IMG/VR virus record: IMGVR_UViG_3300041409_000068
Span: 1-41,914 of that record
Direction: 5' to 3' (one strand)
Length of the DNA stretch: 41,914 bases
From: a virus
The translations under genes were made by a program, and so were the position numbers. The notes beneath the pieces are model-generated. The model ran no database searches and had not been told where the DNA came from. It was given only the letters and a program-made list of their open reading frames with translations. Below are positions 6,205 through 12,949 of this stretch, piece by piece. Numbering within the stretch: the stretch's first letter is position 1; every line of letters starts with the position of its first letter.

Positions 6205-7140
6205 TCACGCCGGCGCGCGCATCGAATCCACGGCCTTCATCACCTTCGCCTTCAAGTCCTCGTAGCTGTGGGCCGACGTCCAGCCGATCTGCTTGTGCAG
6301 CTGCTTGTCGGCATTCCACGATGCCAAATCTTCGACCTTCGTCGCGCGCTGCATCCGGTCGATCCATTGCTGGTGATACTCGGCGGCGCTGGGGACATCA
6401 GCCGCACCGTCGGGGCTGGTCGACGGTGCGGCTGTCCCACCGCGCGCCCATGTAGCCAGGGCGCGGCCGGATTCCTCGTCAATCGGTTTCGTGTCCGTGA
6501 ACATGCCGCGGTGCTGGCGCTGCAGCTTGTGCGGCAAATCGAAATGCGGAATGCCCGGGCGGTCCGGCGTCAGCGTGAAGCTGGCCGTCATTTCGAACAT
6601 GAACCGCTTTTCGCAGATCGGCATCCAGCCCAGCGGCTCGACCACGGTCTTGCCGTTCTCGCGCGCGATCCGGATTTTCTCATCGGCGCGCAGGCAGAAG
6701 ATGATCGACGCCCGGCACTGCAGCAGCGCATTCATCAGCTTCTTGTGCGCGCCCTTCGGCACCTTCCAATTGCCGGGCGATTTGGTGCCGCTGGCCTCGA
6801 GCTCGTCCGCCCAATCCATGATGCCGCCCTGGCCGTCGTATTCGTGGCTGAACGAGTCGATGATGACGACCTCGGCGCCGGCGGCCTCGGCAGCGCGGAT
6901 GCCCTCGATGAAGGCGGCGGGCCGGAACGGCGGGCGCATGTCGGAATGCAGGAATTCGAACTCCTCGGCATAGTGCAGCCCGCGCCGCGCCTCGGTGTCG
7001 ATGAAGGCGATCTTGCCCGTCGGCGCCATGCCCTTGGCGAGCCGGAGCGCGCTGTAGGTCTTGCCGCTGCCCGATGCGCCGGCGAGGGCGATCAGCAGCG
7101 TGACGGATTCGCGGACGGCGGGGGCGAAGTGGAATGTCAT
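6205..7140 (-). CDS. RecA-fold recombination ATPase (AAA_24/Sak4-like)
   Basis: The 311-residue protein begins with a RecA-like ATPase: Walker A GASGSGKT at residues 21-28, a FIDTEARR segment near 45-52, Walker B VVIIDSFSHEYDG near 89-101, and sensor-like IIFCLRADEK. This is the phage AAA_24 / Sak4-type ATPase, used in single-strand annealing or strand-exchange pathways. The C-terminal ~90 residues after an Ala/Ser/Pro linker form a small helical module (QQWIDRMQRATKVEDLASWN). It starts one base after the stop of the exonuclease gene, so the two form a recombination unit. Exact biochemical class (annealase helper or RecA-like) cannot be decided here. Confidence 0.8.
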   Translation of the reverse strand: MTFHFAPAVRESVTLLIALAGASGSGKTYSALRLAKGMAPTGKIAFIDTEARRGLHYAEEFEFLHSDMRPPFRPAAFIEGIRAAEAAGAEVVIIDSFSHEYDGQGGIMDWADELEASGTKSPGNWKVPKGAHKKLMNALLQCRASIIFCLRADEKIRIARENGKTVVEPLGWMPICEKRFMFEMTASFTLTPDRPGIPHFDLPHKLQRQHRGMFTDTKPIDEESGRALATWARGGTAAPSTSPDGAADVPSAAEYHQQWIDRMQRATKVEDLASWNADKQLHKQIGWTSAHSYEDLKAKVMKAVDSMRAPA

Positions 7141-7141
7141 G

Positions 7142-8098
7142 TCAGCCAGCCATAAGGTTTGCGGGGTTGAAATCCTTGCGCGGCGCGGCGTCCTGCTCGG
7201 CCTCGTATTCCTTGATCTCGCGATCGATCCATGAGTTTTCCGCCCACGCGGGCAGTTCCGGACGGATGATGCGCAGCGGGTAGGCCGGCCAGACGTCGGT
7301 TTCGACGCAGCGCCGCCATGCCTTGATCGCGTATTCGATCTGCTTGCGGCCGATGGTCAGCGCGGCCTCGCCGATCTCGTTGACGGTCAGCGCGAACGGC
7401 GGCTCGTTCTCCTGGCAGACGTAGCGAAACTTGCGGCGGCCGGCGCCGTTGGGATCGATCTCGTCAAGGATGCGCTCGTGCATCGCGGCCTGCAGATGCC
7501 AGCCGGCGGACGCCATGAGCCTGCCGGTGGCGTATGGCGATGCCGACATGCCGGAGGTTTTCAGATCCCACACCTCGGCGAGGTCGGGCGTGATCCAGTC
7601 GATCATGCTGCGCAGCCATTGGCCATCCTCGCAATTGGCGACGACCACCTCGGCGTCGCCGTGTCCGGTGACAAAGGCGTCCTGACAATACGGGATCTGG
7701 GATAGCTGCTTGCGGGCCGCAATAACCATGTGGCTGGCGACGTCCCAGTGCTTCGCCAGTATCGGCTCTTTGCCGGCCGCGATCGCTTCCGCCCGGGCTT
7801 CCTTGGCCAGCTTCGTCATGAAATTCGGGTGATCGATGATGGCCATCGTCTTGCCGCGGCCCAGCATCATGGCGTGCGCTGCATTGCCCTTGGCCTTGGC
7901 AGCATCGTATTTATCGGCCGTCTCATCCTCATCGCCTATTGTCACAGCGAGCCGGGGATGCGCCTGGCGGGCGTGCAGCGGCGACTGCTCGATCAGGATT
8001 TTGCAAATCGATTGCGATAGGGACGGTTCGGGCGTCGGGTCGGCAAAGTAATGATCCGCCTCCACCCCGCGATAAATTCCTGGCTTGGTGATCTTCAT
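7142..8098 (-). CDS. RecE-like PD-(D/E)XK exonuclease
   Basis: Starting at the ATG at 8098 (MKITKPGIYRGV) gives about 318 residues. The N terminus YHFADPTPEPSLSQS-like segment is typical of RecE/DUF3799 nucleases. GNAAHAMMLG supplies the family histidine, DWITPDLAEVWDLKT supplies the D and the D-x-K pair of the PD-(D/E)XK core, and ATGRLMASAGWHLQAAMH is the glutamine-containing helix. Such enzymes resect one strand of dsDNA to feed an annealing or RecA-like partner, here the next gene. The preceding XRE regulator gene overlaps its start by 4 bases. An upstream in-frame start (8146) is less likely because of that overlap. Confidence 0.8.
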   Translation of the reverse strand: MKITKPGIYRGVEADHYFADPTPEPSLSQSICKILIEQSPLHARQAHPRLAVTIGDEDETADKYDAAKAKGNAAHAMMLGRGKTMAIIDHPNFMTKLAKEARAEAIAAGKEPILAKHWDVASHMVIAARKQLSQIPYCQDAFVTGHGDAEVVVANCEDGQWLRSMIDWITPDLAEVWDLKTSGMSASPYATGRLMASAGWHLQAAMHERILDEIDPNGAGRRKFRYVCQENEPPFALTVNEIGEAALTIGRKQIEYAIKAWRRCVETDVWPAYPLRIIRPELPAWAENSWIDREIKEYEAEQDAAPRKDFNPANLMAG

Positions 8099-8406
8099 GC
8101 CGCCCTCTCTGACTGCACCGTCAGCACCAGCCCGACGACCGCGCAAAGATCGGCGAACTTCGCCACGCTGACCGACCGCAGCCCACGCTCGAACCGGCTG
8201 ATAGTCTCCGGATCGTAGCCGGAGCGCTCAGCGACGATCTCCTGCGACAGTCCGGACGCCAGCCGCGCCTCCTTGAATGCTGCGGCGACCGGGTGGACAT
8301 ACCGCACGACCTTCCGCGCCGTCGTGTTGCCGAGCTTGTAGAGCGTTGGATTGTTGCCCTTAACGCCCTGGCACGGCCGCGGCTCTTTGCGTTTGTCCGA
8401 TTTCAT
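8095..8406 (-). CDS. XRE-family helix-turn-helix regulator
   Basis: Residues ~38-100 form a Cro/CI-type HTH: HPVAAAFKEARLASGLSQEIVAERSGYDPETISRFERG, followed by a helical dimer-like end LADLCAVVGL-type sequence. The N-terminal ~37 residues are basic and disordered-looking (KSDKRKEPRPC). A GAGGTC ribosome binding site precedes the ATG. As a second regulator inside the leftward early operon it may act as a delayed repressor or antirepressor partner. Its operator is not known; the ACCC-N6-GGGT sites at pL and pR more probably belong to the S24 repressor and Cro-like protein. Confidence 0.85.
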   Translation of the reverse strand: MKSDKRKEPRPCQGVKGNNPTLYKLGNTTARKVVRYVHPVAAAFKEARLASGLSQEIVAERSGYDPETISRFERGLRSVSVAKFADLCAVVGLVLTVQSERAA

Positions 8407-8413
8407 TTTGACC

Positions 8414-8590
8414 TCAAAAACAGGTGTCGCAGGTGCAGTGATGGCGCTTGCCGGATTCGCAGCGCGGCGAGGCGTCGTGCGGCGGCATCATCCGATCGTC
8501 GCGATGCTCGTCGCAGAACTTGCACATGCCGTTGATCAGCATGGCGCGGATGCGGCGTGGCGCTTCGGGCTCGTTCTCTGCGATGCTCAT
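8414..8590 (-). CDS. Small zinc-finger phage protein (58 aa)
   Basis: From the ATG at 8590 (MSIAENEPEAPRRIRAM) the product carries CKFCDEH, then DDRMMPPHDASPRCESGK and an ending of HHCTCDTCF. The CxxC, C and CxCxxC cysteines together with several histidines suggest one or two zinc sites. The MPxHDxSPRC...HCTCDTC block is widespread in phages, including actinophages, with no known role. It overlaps the upstream membrane protein gene by 4 bases. Confidence 0.8.
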   Translation of the reverse strand: MSIAENEPEAPRRIRAMLINGMCKFCDEHRDDRMMPPHDASPRCESGKRHHCTCDTCF

Positions 8591-8715
8591 CCCGTCACCG
8601 CCGGCGCCACACCATCGATCCACACCGCGAGCATGTAGATAAACCCGCTCACGACGATGAGTTCGACCAGCACCGGCACCGTGACCAGTGCCAGTTCTTC
8701 CGCGACTTCACGCAT
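8587..8715 (-). CDS. Small membrane protein (42 aa)
   Basis: The ATG at 8715 (MREVAEELALVTVPVLV) lies 8 bases inside the end of the upstream gene, and the stop overlaps the next start by 4 bases. One hydrophobic helix runs from about residue 10 to 34 (VPVLVELIVVSGFIYMLAVW). The short acidic N terminus and short tail give a single-span microprotein. The function is unknown. An in-frame extension upstream to 8793 would lie mostly inside another gene and is rejected. Confidence 0.6.
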   Translation of the reverse strand: MREVAEELALVTVPVLVELIVVSGFIYMLAVWIDGVAPAVTG

Positions 8716-8950
8716 CGGCCCGCTCCGACTTGGACGGCCATCCGAACGCGGCGAGGGCTTCTGCGATGATCTCGCGACCGCTGGGCTCGACACTGCCGCA
8801 GGTGCCTGAGCCGACGACGCCCTCGGCGAAGCCGATCAGCTTGGCCAGCGCGAACCGCTGCGACACAGTCAGGTCGCTCGGTCGCGGCTCATGCTTGCGG
8901 TAATCGCGCTCGTGGTCCCACTTCTGATCGATGGAGGCTTGGCGGCTCAT
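8708..8950 (-). CDS. Hypothetical phage protein (80 aa)
   Basis: The charged N terminus MSRQASIDQKWDHERDYRK leads into a helical segment LTVSQRFALAKLIGFAEGVVGSG and a second helix REIIAEALAAFGW. There are no membrane spans and no catalytic motif. It overlaps the first gene of the operon by 4 bases (ATGA), so it is the second gene expressed from pL. No family is recognised. Confidence 0.7.
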   Translation of the reverse strand: MSRQASIDQKWDHERDYRKHEPRPSDLTVSQRFALAKLIGFAEGVVGSGTCGSVEPSGREIIAEALAAFGWPSKSERADA

Positions 8951-9228
8951 GCTGCCACCTGATCGGCACCGCGCGCCATGTTCGTGTGGACGGCGCGCAC
9001 CAGCGAGCGCTCGACCTTCAACGGCTTAGTCCAGCGGCCCTTCCACTGGCCGGAGATCAGCTTGCGCACCATGACGTGCTTGCCGTCACCGCAATGGCGA
9101 ACGAACTCGGCATAGCAGCGGCCGAACTTGCGGTGCGGCTGGTTGAGGGAAAGAGCCTGACCGGCGACGGCGCGGTCGATGCTCGGCACCAGGGTGCGGC
9201 GGTTATCGTTGGCGGGGGATGCAGACAT
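8947..9228 (-). CDS. Hypothetical protein, first gene of the leftward operon
   Basis: The 93-residue product begins MSASPANDNRRTLVPSID and is basic, with KFGRCYAEFVRHCGDGKHVMVRKLISGQWKG in the middle, suggesting a small beta-rich nucleic-acid-binding protein, although no family is recognised. It is the promoter-proximal gene of the pL transcript. The start codon lies about 30 bases downstream of the predicted -10 element, and the two repressor operators lie in the promoter, so it should be among the first proteins made after induction. Confidence 0.75.
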   Translation of the reverse strand: MSASPANDNRRTLVPSIDRAVAGQALSLNQPHRKFGRCYAEFVRHCGDGKHVMVRKLISGQWKGRWTKPLKVERSLVRAVHTNMARGADQVAA

Positions 9229-9257
9229 GGGCGGCTCCAGCGGTGTTGCTGGAAACC

Positions 9258-9287
9258 GTCCTACACCCTTGCGGGTTAACGTGTCAA
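9258..9287 (-). promoter_or_regulatory. Predicted leftward early promoter pL
   Basis: On the minus strand TTGACA (9287-9282) is followed, after 18 bases, by TAGGAC (9263-9258), with GTAGGA as the 17-base alternative. The -35 box is a perfect consensus and the -10 box is weak. One operator abuts the -35 upstream and another lies in the spacer, the same arrangement as at pR. Confidence 0.7.
9265..9276. promoter_or_regulatory. Repressor operator OL2
   Basis: ACCCTTGCGGGT is an ACCC/GGGT dyad with a 4-base centre, two shorter than the other four sites. It lies in the pL spacer and its centre is 23 bases from that of OL1. Confidence 0.55.
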
Positions 9288-9300
9288 CCCTCTAACGGGT
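9287..9300. promoter_or_regulatory. Repressor operator OL1
   Basis: ACCCTCTAACGGGT is an ACCC-N6-GGGT dyad that touches the -35 element of pL. It matches the three operators at 10298-10359. Confidence 0.75.
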
Positions 9301-9312
9301 TAATCCGGGTGG

Positions 9313-9645
9313 TCAGCCGAATATTTCGGCGCATCGTGACGTATTCCAGTGCCCGATGCTGTCCTCCTGCAGCCGAATTTCGCGAATCGTGCGACCGGAA
9401 TCCGAGACGATGTCGGCGCTGCAAACGAGCTGGGTTCGCGTGCCCGACGGCATGGCCAGGGTCTCCCACGTGTAGATCACGCCTCCCGTTGCGGTGACGA
9501 ATTGGCGCTTTGGCGGCCCGTTTTTGCTGAAAAACTCGTCCACAGACTTGCCGAGCCACTTCGATTGAGCCGATTGCGCGGCCTGCTGGGTCGAGCCGCA
9601 TCCGGCAAGGGCCAGCGCCATCAGGAGAGAAGCAATGCGTTTCAT
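9313..9645 (-). CDS. Lipoprotein co-transcribed with the repressor
   Basis: The 110-residue product begins MKRIASLLMALALAGCGS: a basic start, a hydrophobic core and a lipobox LAGC with the lipidated cysteine at residue 16. The mature part contains WLGKSVDEFFSKNGPP and VIYTWETLAMPSG, and ends with CAEIFG. It overlaps the repressor stop by 4 bases (ATGA), so it should be made in the lysogen. Lysogen-expressed lipoproteins are often superinfection-exclusion or surface-conversion factors; that role here is inference. The in-frame extension upstream lies within the repressor gene and is not used. Confidence 0.8.
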   Translation of the reverse strand: MKRIASLLMALALAGCGSTQQAAQSAQSKWLGKSVDEFFSKNGPPKRQFVTATGGVIYTWETLAMPSGTRTQLVCSADIVSDSGRTIREIRLQEDSIGHWNTSRCAEIFG

Positions 9646-10286
9646 GACGGGTCCTGTCTGCCGACAACCCGGTGCGCAACCGACCACAGCCCGCGCGAGA
9701 GGGTGAAATCGTGCCTCGGATTGTGCTGAGTGACGTGCCATGTGTCGCCCGTGGCGCGGCGCAGACGCTTGACGGTCGCGCGCGGCTCGCCGGCCTTCTC
9801 GGCATAGAAAATATAAGGTTTGCCGGCCACAAACGGCAGGTTCGGATTGATCACCGCGACCTGACCGGGCTCGAACTCCGGCGCCATCGATTCGCCGACG
9901 ATGTACATGCCATAGGCGCCCTTGACCTTCAGCACCTCGATCGGCCGCGGCCACCAATCCACAGGATCCACAGACCGGATTATCTCGCCTGGGCCGCCCT
10001 CGGCTGCCGTGTAGACCGGGAAGTCGCGCTCGGCGCCGATCTGGGTCACAGGAGCTAGCGGGGCGCGCGCTGGCGCGTCGCCGACGCCGGCATAGCTTTC
10101 ATCCAGCTCATGCAGCGCGACGCGCAGGACGCCCGCTATTCGCGGCAGAAAGCGGGAATTCGCCACTTCCTCGCGCTCAATGCGATCGATGGTGGATTGC
10201 GTGGTTTTTGCTGCGGTCGCGAGATCGTCCTGAGACAAGCCCGCCGCCTCCCGCAGCTTCCTGAGATTTTCGCCGATGCTGCCCAT
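9642..10286 (-). CDS. CI-like phage repressor, HTH plus S24 peptidase domain
   Basis: The product has 214 residues from the ATG at 10286. A GTG two codons earlier is possible. Residues ~3-60 form an XRE HTH (LRKLREAAGLSQDDLATAAKTTQSTIDRIER). Residues ~90-205 form a LexA/CI-type S24 domain with the catalytic pair S133 (VGESMAPEF) and K173 (ATVKRL). The likely hinge is AAEGGPG near residue 95, without the usual Ala-Gly or Cys-Gly pair, so RecA-stimulated self-cleavage is plausible but not assured. It faces the Cro-like gene across three operators and is followed by a lipoprotein gene. Its transcript appears almost leaderless, as in lambda pRM. Confidence 0.92.
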   Translation of the reverse strand: MGSIGENLRKLREAAGLSQDDLATAAKTTQSTIDRIEREEVANSRFLPRIAGVLRVALHELDESYAGVGDAPARAPLAPVTQIGAERDFPVYTAAEGGPGEIIRSVDPVDWWPRPIEVLKVKGAYGMYIVGESMAPEFEPGQVAVINPNLPFVAGKPYIFYAEKAGEPRATVKRLRRATGDTWHVTQHNPRHDFTLSRGLWSVAHRVVGRQDPS

Positions 10287-10316
10287 GGTCACACTTTACC
10301 CGTACGCGGGTAGTGT
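10287..10316 (-). promoter_or_regulatory. Predicted repressor-maintenance promoter pRM
   Basis: On the minus strand a weak -35 (TGCAAC, 10319-10314) and TAAAGT (10297-10292) lie 16 bases apart. The -10 ends 5 bases before the ATG at 10286, so the repressor mRNA would be leaderless or nearly so. Operator O1 occupies the spacer, which would allow autoregulation. Confidence 0.45.
10298..10311. promoter_or_regulatory. Repressor/Cro operator O1
   Basis: ACCCGTACGCGGGT is an ACCC-N6-GGGT dyad next to the repressor start. Its centre is 25 bases from that of O2. Confidence 0.75.
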
Positions 10317-10322
10317 TGCATG

Positions 10323-10336
10323 ACCCTTTCAAGGGT
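10323..10336. promoter_or_regulatory. Repressor/Cro operator O2
   Basis: ACCCTTTCAAGGGT is an ACCC-N6-GGGT dyad directly upstream of the pR -35 box, matching the position of OL1 at pL. Confidence 0.75.
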
Positions 10337-10337
10337 A

Positions 10338-10366
10338 TTGACGTAACCCTTTAGCGGGTTTAAGGG
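10338..10366 (+). promoter_or_regulatory. Predicted rightward early promoter pR
   Basis: TTGACG (10338-10343) and TAAGGG (10361-10366) are separated by 17 bases. The start codon of the Cro-like gene begins 9 bases after the -10 box, so its transcript would be nearly leaderless. O3 fills the spacer. Confidence 0.65.
10346..10359. promoter_or_regulatory. Repressor/Cro operator O3
   Basis: ACCCTTTAGCGGGT lies between the -35 and -10 of pR, matching the position of OL2 at pL. Its centre is 23 bases from that of O2. Confidence 0.75.
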
Positions 10367-10374
10367 GTTTCGGT

Positions 10375-10617
10375 ATGGACCAGCATCCCCAAGTCGCCAA
10401 AGCCATCCAGATCGTCGGATCACAGCCAGCCCTCGCCGAGCGGCTTCGCTGTCGTCAGCAGACGGTCAGCAAGATGCTCAACCGCGAGATTCCGGTATCG
10501 GCCGAATATGCGCTGCTGATGCAGGAGGCGACTGGCGGCCAAGTCCCGGCGAACGAAACCCGTCCCGATCTGCCTTGGCCCGCAGTTGAGCCGCAACCTG
10601 CCGAGGCCGCTCAGTGA
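10375..10617 (+). CDS. Cro/YdaS-like regulator
   Basis: The 80-residue product has a short HTH (VAKAIQIVGSQPALAERLRCRQQTVSKMLNRE) followed by PVSAEYALLMQEATGGQVPANETRPDLPW. The last block, with TGGxV...RPDxPW, is characteristic of YdaS/Cro-type phage regulators, which bind the same operators as the repressor and favour lytic growth. It is the first rightward gene. AAGGGG eight bases before the ATG could act as a ribosome binding site, but it overlaps the -10 box, so leaderless translation is also possible. Confidence 0.85.
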   Translation: MDQHPQVAKAIQIVGSQPALAERLRCRQQTVSKMLNREIPVSAEYALLMQEATGGQVPANETRPDLPWPAVEPQPAEAAQ

Positions 10618-10859
10618 GTCGGTTCGAAATTGTGCAGTTTGATCGCGGCTTGCTGCACCGGCGGCAGGGCGCGGATCATGCTGATGGTGGGCGTCACCAA
10701 ACTGAAGACCGGGTAAAGGATGCCGCCGCGTTTGATGCAGCGAACAATACGCATGTTCCCGCCGCCGGCACTCTCGATCAATCCAACGTCGGTCGCGAAA
10801 TATTCGGGCACGCCGTAAATCTCTGCCATCTTCAAAATGGGCGCGAGAACTTCTGTCAT
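10611..10859 (-). CDS. Conserved phage hypothetical protein, antisense to the pR transcript
   Basis: The 82-residue product begins MTEVLAPILKMAEIYG and contains VPEYFATDVGLIESAGGG, NMRIVRCIKRGGILYPVF and a hydrophobic-polar end. A strong GGGGGAGAAA ribosome binding site precedes the ATG. The gene converges on the Cro-like gene with a 7-base overlap at the stops, so pR transcription runs antisense through it. The sequence type occurs in other alphaproteobacterial phages. Because it opposes pR it may be expressed in the lysogen. The function is unknown. Confidence 0.7.
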   Translation of the reverse strand: MTEVLAPILKMAEIYGVPEYFATDVGLIESAGGGNMRIVRCIKRGGILYPVFSLVTPTISMIRALPPVQQAAIKLHNFEPTH

Positions 10860-11166
10860 TTTCTCCCCCTACCGCACGAGGTAAGGGAACATCCAAGCAC
10901 GAATGTTTCCGATGCGACATTACAATTTTTCGTCGCGGGGAAAATTCAGCAATCGTGTCCCGCTCTGGAACAATCACCCGTATTTTCCCGGAGCGCGGCA
11001 TGATTGTGGTGCGCCGCATCCTCGCGCCATCTGCGGCAATCGCTGCAATTGTAGGCATTTCAGCACCACAGCGCAGCGAGACCGAGCGCGACCAGGCACA
11101 TGCCGCCGCCGGTGATGAACACGATCTGCATTTCGTTTCCCGTTCGTTTCGAGTGAGGGCAGGACG
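10860..11166. other. Mostly non-coding gap between the 10611-10859 gene and the rightward operon
   Basis: I see no long gene with convincing codon use. It holds an inverted repeat GGGAAAAT (10938-10945) / ATTTTCCC (10982-10989), a second small dyad GCGAC/GTCGC around 10914-10936, and one possible microprotein on the minus strand (11060-11131). A minus-strand frame starting at the ATG at 11058 continues through the next gene in a different frame and looks accidental. Confidence 0.4.
11060..11131 (-). CDS. Possible membrane microprotein (23 aa)
   Basis: ATG at 11131 gives MQIVFITGGGMCLVALGLAA and three more residues before a TGA. It is almost entirely one hydrophobic helix, with a weak GGGAAAC ribosome binding site upstream. 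It could be a real single-span peptide of the minus-strand unit that includes the 10611-10859 gene, but at this length chance cannot be excluded. Confidence 0.3.
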   Translation of the reverse strand: MQIVFITGGGMCLVALGLAALWC

Positions 11167-11556
11167 ATGAGCTTTTTATTTGCCGGTGCCGTTGGGAGTT
11201 CTCCCAATAAAATTGGGAACCGGGAATATTCGCAGATGCTGCGCGAGCTCGCGCTGCCGAAACCCGAGGGCGACAAATACAATTTTGCGATCACCCGAGC
11301 TGCGAAAGCCTGCGGCCTCGAGTACTGGCGCGCGTTCGACATCTGGTACCGCAAGGCCCGCCGCATCGACGATCACGAAGCCATCCAAATCCGCGAAGCC
11401 CTGCGCCTCAAACGAGAGAAAGCCCTTGCTGATGAATATCACGAGCTCAAGGTCCGCATCGCAAAGCTCGAGTCCGCACTACTCGTTCAGGCAAACCCGC
11501 ACGTTGATCGCAACCGTCATGCTCTGGATGGGCAAACGCTTCGTGGCGCGCGCTGA
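11167..11556 (+). CDS. Hypothetical phage protein (129 aa)
   Basis: An AGGACG ribosome binding site precedes the ATG. The product has a flexible N terminus (GSSPNKIGNREYSQML), a central helical part YNFAITRAAKACGLEYWRAF with HTH-like spacing, then a charged helix ALRLKREKALADEYHELKVRIAKLESALL that could form a coiled coil. It is the first clear gene of the rightward replication operon. A DNA-binding role is possible from the HTH-like part, but no family is recognised. Confidence 0.7.
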   Translation: MSFLFAGAVGSSPNKIGNREYSQMLRELALPKPEGDKYNFAITRAAKACGLEYWRAFDIWYRKARRIDDHEAIQIREALRLKREKALADEYHELKVRIAKLESALLVQANPHVDRNRHALDGQTLRGAR

Positions 11557-11620
11557 GAAGATCGCGCCCTGGGTGAACGATCCGCCGCCTACCGAGCCGC
11601 CGCGTCGCCGCTCGTTTTAG
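11519..11620 (+). CDS. Possible small basic/proline-rich protein (33 aa)
   Basis: ATG at 11519, overlapping the end of the upstream gene, gives MLWMGKRFVARAEKIAPW and a proline/arginine-rich tail ending at a TAG. A second ATG at 11528 is in frame. There is no clear ribosome binding site. The overlap and position fill an otherwise empty gap in the operon. Confidence is low because of the size. Confidence 0.35.
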   Translation: MLWMGKRFVARAEKIAPWVNDPPPTEPPRRRSF

Positions 11621-11657
11621 TACCGCGTCCCGTCATCTGCATCACCGAGGGACCATC

Positions 11658-12098
11658 ATGTCGGCATTGCCGCCTTCACCGTTCATCACCGAATCCGCGC
11701 TGGAGCCCTCACGGGTTGCGGACACGGTCGCTGGCCCGGACCTAACTGATCCTCCGGTCCCGGCGGCCGTGAACATTCTCGAATCCTCCACGAGCACAGG
11801 AGGGCAACAGGAGCGCCGGCTGGTCGCATTGGAACCGCCGCCGGCCGGCGTATCCGCACGCGAGAAATTCCGCCGCGAGGTCGCCGAGGCCCTGACCGGC
11901 TGGCGAATGGGTTGCATCGCGCCAAGGACGAACGGCGCTGAGGTGCTGATCTTCCGCGAGGCCATGGCCGACATCATCAAGTTTCGGCTGCGGATCGCCT
12001 ACATGCCGCTGTTTCAGGGGCTGGAGCGAATACAGGACCGCGTGGGGATCCTGGCGAGTTTGCGGGCAGAACCATACGCACCGCCGGCAAGGCACTGA
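11658..12098 (+). CDS. Hypothetical phage protein (146 aa)
   Basis: A GAGGGA ribosome binding site precedes the ATG. The first ~70 residues are Pro/Ala/Ser/Glu-rich and look disordered. The second half is helical: REKFRREVAEALTGWRMG, then LIFREAMADIIKFRLRIAYM. It lies just upstream of the GapR-like gene. I recognise no family or catalytic motif. Confidence 0.65.
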   Translation: MSALPPSPFITESALEPSRVADTVAGPDLTDPPVPAAVNILESSTSTGGQQERRLVALEPPPAGVSAREKFRREVAEALTGWRMGCIAPRTNGAEVLIFREAMADIIKFRLRIAYMPLFQGLERIQDRVGILASLRAEPYAPPARH

Positions 12099-12122
12099 GT
12101 TTCACACCAAGGGAGAATGGGA

Positions 12123-12494
12123 ATGGCGAGGAAGAAGAAGATCATCGAAGCCGAACCGAAGATTGGCCACAACGGCGGGCCCATGACCGAGGAGCGAAAG
12201 AAACAGCTCAACGGCTACATCAGCGAGATCGAGCGCTGGGAGCGCGAGAAGGCCACCATCCAAGCCGACATCGGCGAGATCTACAACGCCGCCAAGGATG
12301 CCAATTTCGACGTGAAGGCGATCCGGGCGGTGGTCAAGGATCGGAAGATTGAAAAGGCCAAGCGCGAGGCCTTCGAGGCGGTTTGCGACGTCTACAAGCA
12401 CGCCCTCGGAATGCTCGCTGATCTCCCGCTCGGTCAGGCGTCAATGCCGAAATCCGATCAGGTAGATCTCGAAGAAGCAATCGCAGCCGCCTGA
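12123..12494 (+). CDS. GapR-like (DUF2312 family) DNA-binding protein
   Basis: The product is 123 residues from the ATG at 12123, which lies 7 bases after the GGGAG site; the ATG at 12117 is too close to it. After a basic tail with HNGGP, the helical core LNGYISEIERWEREKATIQA and EIYNAAKDANFDVKAIRAVV with KDRKIEKAKREAF matches the DUF2312/GapR family. GapR is an alphaproteobacterial nucleoid protein that grips overtwisted DNA ahead of polymerases. A phage copy in the replication operon could support phage DNA replication or compete with host GapR (inference). The stop overlaps the next start (TGATG). Confidence 0.75.
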   Translation: MARKKKIIEAEPKIGHNGGPMTEERKKQLNGYISEIERWEREKATIQADIGEIYNAAKDANFDVKAIRAVVKDRKIEKAKREAFEAVCDVYKHALGMLADLPLGQASMPKSDQVDLEEAIAAA

Positions 12495-12949
12495 TGCGGT
12501 GGACGGAGCAGCAATTGGCCGATTATCTCGAAAAGACAGGTGCGCCTGCCGGTGCGCCGCGCGTCGACGTCAGCGATCCGCCTTTTGCTGCTCCGAAACC
12601 CACAGCCCTGCAGGCAATGCAGGCATTGGGCCGGCTTCCCGTCGGCACCATGAACAAAACCGAGCGCTCCTATGCCGGACGGCTCGAGCAGATGAAGCAC
12701 GACGGCAAGATCCACTGGTTCGGTTTTGAGGCGGTCAAGCTGCGCCTGGCCGACAACACGTTCTACACCCCGGATTTTGCCGTCATGGCCGCCGACGGCG
12801 TGATCGAACTGCACGAGGTCAAGGGTTTCTGGACCGATGACGCTCGCGTGAAGATCAAGGTTGCGGCTGACAAGTTTCCGTTCCGCTTCATGGCGATGAA
12901 GCCGCGCGCGCTCAAAGCTGGCGGCGGGTGGGAGGTTGAGGAATTTTGA
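12494..12949 (+). CDS. DUF1064-like PD-(D/E)XK endonuclease
   Basis: The 151-residue protein has a C-terminal nuclease-like core: RSYAGRLEQMKHDGKIHWFGFEA (helix with E), FYTPDFAVMAADG (the PD of PD-(D/E)XK), then VIELHEVKGFW (the E-x-K). DUF1064 proteins are phage nucleases related to Holliday-junction resolvases. The N-terminal ~50 residues are a Pro/Ala-rich leader. The position, in the replication operon after the GapR-like gene, suits processing of replication or recombination intermediates. The start overlaps the previous stop. Confidence 0.75.
   Translation: MRWTEQQLADYLEKTGAPAGAPRVDVSDPPFAAPKPTALQAMQALGRLPVGTMNKTERSYAGRLEQMKHDGKIHWFGFEAVKLRLADNTFYTPDFAVMAADGVIELHEVKGFWTDDARVKIKVAADKFPFRFMAMKPRALKAGGGWEVEEF

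Noticed and set aside
10420-11058. Minus-strand frame of about 212 codons across the Cro-like gene
   Set aside because: It overlaps two better genes, has basic low-complexity composition and lacks a ribosome binding site.
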